Source of the DNA: a bacterium
GTDB taxonomy: Bacteria; Vulcanimicrobiota; Vulcanimicrobiia; Vulcanimicrobiales; Vulcanimicrobiaceae
Direction of reading: 5' to 3'
Length of the DNA stretch: 11,107 nt
NCBI GenBank assembly: GCA_021807065.1
Contig: JAKAPO010000045.1
Location: 1-11,107, forward strand
Translations under genes and position numbers: made by a program
The notes under the pieces: model-generated
Told to the model about the DNA's origin: nothing
Databases searched by the model: none
Seen by the model: the letters and a program-made list of their open reading frames with translations, nothing else
Shown here: piece by piece, positions 7,361-11,107 of the stretch
Layout of the letters: each line of letters opens with the position of its first letter
Position numbering within the stretch: the first letter of the stretch is position 1

Positions 7361-8492
7361 GCTGACCCCTGAGCAAACCGCTACGCGCGATCTTGCGAGA
7401 GAGATTGCGCGCTTGGAAATCGCACCGCACATCGCGCAGTGGGATCGCGAGCGCACCTTTCCACGCGAACTCTACGCAACGCTTACACAAGCGGGCTTGA
7501 TGGGGATTCTCGTGCCCGAAGCCTATGGCGGTGCGGGCGCGGGATACGTTGCGTGCGCTCTTGCAGTCGAAGAGATTGCACGCGTCGATGCGGGCGCCGC
7601 GGTGACGCTCTCGGTGCACTCGATGATCTGTGCGGCGATCGACAAGCTCGGCAGCGAGGCGCAGAGAAAGGCGTGGCTGCCGAAACTGGCGAGCGGGAAC
7701 GTGCTCGCCGGGTTTGCACTCACCGAATCCGATGCCGGCTCCGATGCCGCGCAGATACGTGCGCGCGCGGCGCGCGACGGCAACGCCTACATTTTGAATG
7801 GGCGCAAACAGTGGTGCACCAACGGACGTTTCTCCGGCGTCGTCATGGCAATGTTCCGCACGGGTGGCGAGGGCGGCAAAGGCATCAGCGCCTTTCTCGT
7901 CGATCCGCAGACGCCCGGCGTGCGCGTCGAGCGCGTCACCGAAAAACTGGGCATCCACACGAGCGATACGTGCGATCTCGCTTTCGACGACGCGCGCGTC
8001 GGTCGAGAGGCGCTGCTTGGAAATGAGGGGGAGGGCCTGGCCAAAGCGCTCGCGACGCTCTCGGGCGGCCGCATCGGAATCGCTGCCCAAGCAACCGGGA
8101 TACTCGAAGCGTGCCTTGACGCGTCGGTGCAATTTGCGAAAGAGCGCTACGCCTTCGGCAAGCCGATTGCCGCCTTCGAGGGCGTTTCATTCAAGATCGC
8201 GCGCATGGCAACCGATCTCGAAGCGGCGCGCCTGCTCACCCACAGAGCCGCCGCGCTCGCCGATGCCGGTGAGCCGTTCGCCCTGGAAGCAAGCGAAGCA
8301 AAACTCTTCGCTTCGACGGCGGCGCGGCGGCACGCCGCCGACGCGATTCAAATACACGGCGGCTACGGGTATACAACCGAGTTTCCCGTCGAGCGCTACT
8401 ACCGCGACGCGAAGATCACCGAGATCTACGAAGGTACCTCGGAAGTCCAGCAGCTGATCATCGCACGCTCGCTTCTCGGCAGACTGGACTAG
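7350..8492 (+). CDS. Acyl-CoA dehydrogenase (short/medium-chain type)
   Basis: FAD-dependent enzyme of 380 residues that makes the trans-2,3 double bond in acyl-CoA, the first step of beta-oxidation, passing electrons to an ETF. ATG 7350 is chosen because it gives MSTRLTPEQTATRDLAREIA, a normal family N-terminus; an upstream in-frame start at 7263 lies deep in hbd and gives an Ala/Ser-rich leader of low plausibility. Both family signatures are present: ALTESDAGSDAAQ (about 123-135) and QIHGGYGY (334-341). WCTNG follows in the middle beta domain. Glu361 in IYEGTSEVQQ occupies the catalytic-base position of butyryl/short-chain acyl-CoA dehydrogenases. The 11-base overlap with hbd indicates translational coupling. 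With thiolase and Hbd it covers three of the four beta-oxidation steps, equivalent to MmgC. Chain-length preference cannot be read, and a branched-chain substrate is possible. Confidence 0.95.
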   Translation: MSTRLTPEQTATRDLAREIARLEIAPHIAQWDRERTFPRELYATLTQAGLMGILVPEAYGGAGAGYVACALAVEEIARVDAGAAVTLSVHSMICAAIDKLGSEAQRKAWLPKLASGNVLAGFALTESDAGSDAAQIRARAARDGNAYILNGRKQWCTNGRFSGVVMAMFRTGGEGGKGISAFLVDPQTPGVRVERVTEKLGIHTSDTCDLAFDDARVGREALLGNEGEGLAKALATLSGGRIGIAAQATGILEACLDASVQFAKERYAFGKPIAAFEGVSFKIARMATDLEAARLLTHRAAALADAGEPFALEASEAKLFASTAARRHAADAIQIHGGYGYTTEFPVERYYRDAKITEIYEGTSEVQQLIIARSLLGRLD

Positions 8493-8511
8493 CGCGATCG
8501 TTACGCGCTCC

Positions 8512-8525
8512 CCAAGGAGCGTATG
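8512..8525 (+). promoter_or_regulatory. Ribosome binding site of the PDZ protein gene
   Basis: AAGGAG at 8514-8519 lies three bases upstream of ATG 8523. It is the clearest Shine-Dalgarno sequence in the window and supports that ATG over the in-frame ATG at 8550. Confidence 0.55.
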
Positions 8526-9839
8526 TTCGTCGAACGAAAGACTCCGAAGATGAGGACGTTCACGCGCTCTTTCTGGTTGTCATTGATGGGTTTGTGTGCT
8601 CTCGCGCTACCGGTGCGCGGGCAAGCGTCGACCTACGATGGTACCGTGCAAGCGTATCTCACGTACGCGCAGCAGCGCGCAGTTGCCGAAGACGCGCTTC
8701 GGCGCTACGGAGTTATGCCGGATACCGGGCGCGGCCCGGAAGTCGACGTGCGGCTCGTCTTTCCGAGCACGCAGACAGGGCTCGACAACATCGAGATGAC
8801 GATGCTCGAGCCGGTCGGTGCGGGTGCGCACGAATGCATGGCGATCGCGGTGAAGGCGGGTGGAACGGTAATCGAATCGTATTTTCACGCGAGCAAAGAT
8901 GCGCGCCCCGGTCACGCCTACGACGTCGTCGTCAGTGACTCGATGGGCGACAAGTTTTTCGTCGGCCGGATCATCGTGTCGCGTGAGGCGCGGCAGCAGT
9001 ACACGATCGAGGCACCGCTGCTCACGCCGGGAAGCCCGCACTACACCGGGCCACAGTCCGCTCCGCCGCTGCGGCTGGGCGTCTTCGGTGAGACGCTCAC
9101 CCCCGCCGTCCTCCACGCTGCGCACATCGAGAGCGCGAACGTGCACGGCGTGCTCGTGCTCTTCATATGGCCGGGTAGCAACGCGCAGCGGATGGGCATT
9201 CGTCCGGGCGACGTCATCGTAGCCGTCAATGGCCACACCGTCTCGACGGTGCAGCAGATCATGGCGCTGGAGAGCGGCGGCACGGGCGGCGTCCAGATTG
9301 CGTATCTGCGCGGCGGGCGTGTCTTTCACGCGAGCGTTGGCAGACAGCAACGCGCGGCTTCCGCAACATCGTCGGGAGTAAGTTCCAGCACCGCGGCGCT
9401 CGAACGCCTGGTCGTCCGCGTCCCTGCGCTGGGAATGAATGCAATCGAAATCACGCCGGCGTTTCTGGATCTCGTCCATGCAGCGCCAACCGCGCGGTCC
9501 TTGCGCGGCATCGTCGTGATCAATCCCTCGCCGAACGGTTGGGCGGCGCAGGCAGGACTACAAAACGACGATATCGTTACCGCCGTCAACGGCTATCGCT
9601 TCACGACGCTTTCGGAGTTTATCGCGTTGATCGGGCACTTCGCGCGTCCCGAATTCTCACTCGTGCGCCGGCACCGGCGGATAACGATGCTTGCGGGCGG
9701 CTCCGGCGGTTGGCATCCACCGCACATCGACAACAGCTGGCATCCACCGCAGACGGATAACAGCTGGCGACCGCCGCAAACCGACAACAGCTGGCAGCCG
9801 CCGGCTACGCCGGCACCTGCCGCGAGCTGCCCGCCGTAG
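8523..9839 (+). CDS. Exported protein with two PDZ domains and a Trp-Pro-Pro repeat tail
   Basis: Predicted 438-residue exported protein of unknown function. The N-terminus has a basic region (to Arg15) and a hydrophobic core (FWLSLMGLCALALP), with likely cleavage near RGQA-S at about residue 35. Residues 38-165 form an unrecognised domain ending in VVVSDSMGDKFFVGRIIV. A first PDZ domain (about 183-272) contains LGVFGE, GVLVLFIWPGSNAQRMGIRPGDVIVAVNG in two adjoining parts, and an IAYLRGG strand. A Ser/Ala-rich linker leads to a second PDZ domain (about 296-390) with GIVVINPSPNGWAAQAGL and NDDIVTAVNGYRF. No trypsin-like, S41 or site-2 protease domain is visible, so this is a PDZ scaffold or chaperone-like adaptor rather than an HtrA protease. 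The tail (397-427) is three and a half copies of W[HRQ]PP[HQ][IT]DNS. ATG 8523 is chosen because of the AAGGAG before it. It follows the acyl-CoA dehydrogenase by 30 bases but is probably functionally separate. Confidence 0.78.
   Translation: MFVERKTPKMRTFTRSFWLSLMGLCALALPVRGQASTYDGTVQAYLTYAQQRAVAEDALRRYGVMPDTGRGPEVDVRLVFPSTQTGLDNIEMTMLEPVGAGAHECMAIAVKAGGTVIESYFHASKDARPGHAYDVVVSDSMGDKFFVGRIIVSREARQQYTIEAPLLTPGSPHYTGPQSAPPLRLGVFGETLTPAVLHAAHIESANVHGVLVLFIWPGSNAQRMGIRPGDVIVAVNGHTVSTVQQIMALESGGTGGVQIAYLRGGRVFHASVGRQQRAASATSSGVSSSTAALERLVVRVPALGMNAIEITPAFLDLVHAAPTARSLRGIVVINPSPNGWAAQAGLQNDDIVTAVNGYRFTTLSEFIALIGHFARPEFSLVRRHRRITMLAGGSGGWHPPHIDNSWHPPQTDNSWRPPQTDNSWQPPATPAPAASCPP
9711..9803 (+). repeat. 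27-bp in-frame tandem repeat encoding W-x-P-P-x-x-D-N-S
   Basis: There are three full 27-bp units (9711-9737, 9738-9764, 9765-9791) and a 12-bp partial unit (9792-9803). They encode WHPPHIDNS, WHPPQTDNS, WRPPQTDNS and WQPP. The unit length is a multiple of three, so changes in copy number would keep the reading frame. Units differ mainly at codon third positions and one or two residues. Confidence 0.85.
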
Positions 9840-9863
9840 AGAGGGCGGGCTAGACGCGGGCAG
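9827..9863 (+). terminator. Possible hairpin(s) at the end of the PDZ gene
   Basis: GCCCGCC at 9829-9835 pairs perfectly with GGCGGGC at 9844-9850 across an 8-base loop that includes the TAG stop codon. The same left arm, as CTGCCCGC at 9827-9834, can instead pair with GCGGGCAG at 9856-9863, which reaches the GTG start of the redoxin gene. There is no downstream T tract, so an intrinsic terminator is doubtful. The two structures are mutually exclusive. Confidence 0.3.
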
Positions 9864-9886
9864 TGCGGCGTTATAGAATGCCGGTG
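9851..9886 (+). promoter_or_regulatory. Weak candidate promoter ahead of the redoxin gene
   Basis: TATAGA at 9872-9877 resembles a -10 element and TAGACG at 9851-9856 a poor -35, with a short 15-base spacer. If used, transcription would begin at about 9884, and ATG 9887 would be translated from a nearly leaderless message, making that the true start. The match is weak. Confidence 0.2.
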
Positions 9887-10984
9887 ATGCGAGGAATCGC
9901 CGCGGCAATGCTCTGCATTGCGATGGTTGCCCAACCGGGACGAGCCCCCGCGCAGCAGCAGCCAAGCTGCTCGGCCATCCAGCTCAACTGCATCGGCATT
10001 CCCAACTTCGAAGGCAACACCGGTTGGATCAACAGCGCGCCGTTGACGCCGCAGGATCTTCAAGGCAAGACCGTGTTGGTCGACTTTTTCGAGTACACGT
10101 GCATCAACTGCCTGCGCACGCTGCCGTACCTGAAAGAATGGTACAAGCGCTACCACAGGTATGGTTTCGAGATCGTGAGCGTGCAGACGCCTGAGTTCGG
10201 ATTCTCGGGCAACCGGGCGAACGTCGCCGCGGCCGCGAAACGGTTGGGCATTACTTGGCCGATCGTGATCGACGCACGCAACGCGATCTGGAATCGCTAT
10301 CACGTGGACGCGTGGCCGACGCATTTCTTGTTCGCGCCAAACGAGCAGCTCGTCGAACGGTTCTCGGGCGAGGGCGCATATCCGGATACCGAACACAAGA
10401 TCCAGTTGATATTGAAGGTCACGCAGCCGAATCTCAATGTGCCGCCGCTGATGGCGCTGCTCCCGCAGGATAGTTACGACAAGCCCGGCGCCGTCTGCTA
10501 TCCGCGAACGGCGGAGTCCGTCGTCGGCCACGCTCAGATCGCTGACGCGAGCCCGATGGGCAGTCGCTCGATGTCATCCGACTATCACGATCCCGGCGGA
10601 CATCGCGACGGCGCGGTCTACCTGCAAGGCTACTGGCACATGACGAGCGATGCCGCCGTCTCCGACGCCGCGCACGGTTGGTTCGCGATGCGCTATCACG
10701 CGATTCAAGTCATGGTCGTGATGCGTCCCGTGCGAGGCGATGCGATTCGCGTCGACGTCACGCTCGACGGCCAGCCTGTGCCGCGGCAGTTTGCCGGAAC
10801 GGACGTCAAGTACGATGCGAGCGGCAACTCGTACGTCAACGTCGATGCGGGCCGGGCGTATGAAATCGTCGGCTACAATGCTCCGTACGCTGCAAGTCGC
10901 GAGCTACGCCTCTCGCCGCAGTCGTCGGGCCTGGGCATCTACGACGTCGCCTTCGAATCTTGCCAGGTACCGGGCACTCACTAG
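9863..10984 (+). CDS. Exported thioredoxin-fold (redoxin) protein, DipZ-like, with C-terminal beta domain
   Basis: This is a 373-residue protein from GTG 9863; ATG 9878 or ATG 9887 are equally possible starts and would sharpen the signal peptide (MRGIAAAMLCIAMVAQPGRA, then PAQQQ). Cleavage is likely after APA near residue 30. The thioredoxin-like domain (about 45-190) has the redox motif Cys80-Ile-Asn-Cys83 in EYTCINCLRTLPYL, the strand IVSVQTPEFGF, and the cis-proline region AWPTHFLF with Pro152. The EYTCINC...TLPY and TPEF motifs and the C-terminal beta domain (about 240-365, with VTLDGQPV, VKYD and YVNVDAGRAYEIV) match the extracytoplasmic half of DipZ/CcdA-fusion proteins. The CcdA membrane half is absent. 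It presumably carries out disulfide reduction or oxidation outside the cytoplasm, but its electron donor is not in the window. Extra Cys36 and Cys43 could form a structural disulfide. The TAG stop is the point where the IS element begins. Confidence 0.85.
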   Translation: MRRYRMPVMRGIAAAMLCIAMVAQPGRAPAQQQPSCSAIQLNCIGIPNFEGNTGWINSAPLTPQDLQGKTVLVDFFEYTCINCLRTLPYLKEWYKRYHRYGFEIVSVQTPEFGFSGNRANVAAAAKRLGITWPIVIDARNAIWNRYHVDAWPTHFLFAPNEQLVERFSGEGAYPDTEHKIQLILKVTQPNLNVPPLMALLPQDSYDKPGAVCYPRTAESVVGHAQIADASPMGSRSMSSDYHDPGGHRDGAVYLQGYWHMTSDAAVSDAAHGWFAMRYHAIQVMVVMRPVRGDAIRVDVTLDGQPVPRQFAGTDVKYDASGNSYVNVDAGRAYEIVGYNAPYAASRELRLSPQSSGLGIYDVAFESCQVPGTH

Positions 10985-11107
10985 GGCGTGTTTTCAAAGT
11001 AGTAGATTGACGAAGTGCATGCTTGCTGCGATAAGGATCACGGCGGCGTAGTTCGCGGCCAGCTTTTCGTACCGCGTCGCGACGCGCCTCCATTGCTTGA
11101 AGCGATT
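10985..11107 (-). mobile_element. IS5-family insertion sequence, terminal 123 bases (continues past window)
   Basis: The segment holds the C-terminal end of an IS5-type transposase with its stop codon only nine bases from the inferred element edge. The edge is placed after CTAG 10981-10984, which fits the YTAR-type targets that several IS5 elements use and duplicate. The terminal sequence reads GGCGTGTTTTCAAAG, a plausible inverted-repeat arm. The other end and the matching target copy lie outside the window, so the exact boundary could differ by a few bases. Confidence 0.65.
10994..11107 (-). CDS. IS5-family transposase, C-terminal 37 residues (truncated by window)
   Basis: Reading the minus strand from the window edge gives NRFKQWRRVATRYEKLAANY followed by AAVILIAASMHFVNLLL and TGA at 10994-10996. 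The F-K-x-W/F-R-R-[VI]-A-T-R-Y-[ED]-K-L-A pattern, then a hydrophobic helix, is the standard C-terminal end of IS5/IS427-group DDE transposases, where it follows the catalytic Glu. The catalytic residues themselves are outside the window, so whether the transposase is intact cannot be judged. It is convergent with the redoxin gene, with 9 bases between the two stops. Confidence 0.8.
   Translation of the reverse strand, partial: NRFKQWRRVATRYEKLAANYAAVILIAASMHFVNLLL

Noticed and set aside
7239..8132. Minus-strand open frame of 297 residues
   Set aside because: It lies antisense to the acyl-CoA dehydrogenase, has Arg/Ala-rich composition and no recognisable motif. Long antisense frames are expected in GC-rich genes.
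8607..9479. Minus-strand open frame of 290 residues
   Set aside because: It is antisense to the PDZ protein gene, which has a signal peptide, a ribosome binding site and clear domains. The shadow frame has none.
9593..10531. Minus-strand open frame of 312 residues spanning two genes
   Set aside because: It covers the 3' end of the PDZ gene and most of the redoxin gene in antisense, with no domain signal.

Overview
This 11.1-kb window is GC-rich, densely packed bacterial chromosome. Most adjacent genes are separated by less than about 50 bases or overlap, and no stretch of 300 bases or more lacks a gene. The gene families do not fix the phylum. The surface propeller lipoprotein with 'GALTPxAGSPF' repeats, the large ATP-binding LuxR-type regulator and the general style suggest a soil or environmental bacterium of the Acidobacteriota / Eremiobacterota kind. 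That placement is an impression, not a demonstrated result.

Layout. (1) 1-249: C-terminal end of an isoprenylcysteine-carboxyl-methyltransferase-like membrane protein. (2) 295-1179: a cation diffusion facilitator (CDF) metal exporter, overlapping by 4 bases (ATGA) with (3) 1176-2507: an acetyl-CoA C-acetyltransferase (thiolase) with an insertion of about 50 residues. (4) 2522-3769, minus strand, converging on the thiolase: a lipoprotein made of seven YVTN-type beta-propeller blades. (5) 3870-6512, divergent from the lipoprotein across a 100-base spacer: a large ATPase/LuxR-type regulator. It is followed after 11 bases by (6) 6524-7360, 3-hydroxybutyryl-CoA dehydrogenase, and, overlapping that by 11 bases, (7) 7350-8492, an acyl-CoA dehydrogenase. 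(8) 8523-9839: a secreted or periplasmic protein with two PDZ domains and a C-terminal 27-bp tandem repeat. (9) 9863-10984: an exported thioredoxin-fold protein with a CINC active site, related to the extracytoplasmic part of DipZ. (10) 10985-11107: the terminal 123 bases of an IS5-type insertion sequence on the minus strand, abutting the stop codon of the redoxin gene.

How the genes fit together. Thiolase, 3-hydroxyacyl-CoA dehydrogenase and acyl-CoA dehydrogenase are three steps of short-chain beta-oxidation, in the same order as Bacillus mmgA-mmgB-mmgC. Here the series is split by the propeller lipoprotein and the LuxR-type regulator, and no enoyl-CoA hydratase is present in the window. 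The regulator appears to be in one transcription unit with the dehydrogenases, so control of short-chain acyl-CoA metabolism is a reasonable guess, but no ligand or target site can be read from the sequence. The PDZ and redoxin genes look like a separate envelope-function block.

No clearly new defence system, CRISPR array, RNA gene or prophage is visible. The more unusual items are the split beta-oxidation cluster with an embedded regulator, the inserted segments in the thiolase and in propeller blade 2, the PDZ-tail minisatellite, the stand-alone DipZ-like redoxin, and the IS insertion sitting exactly on a stop codon.
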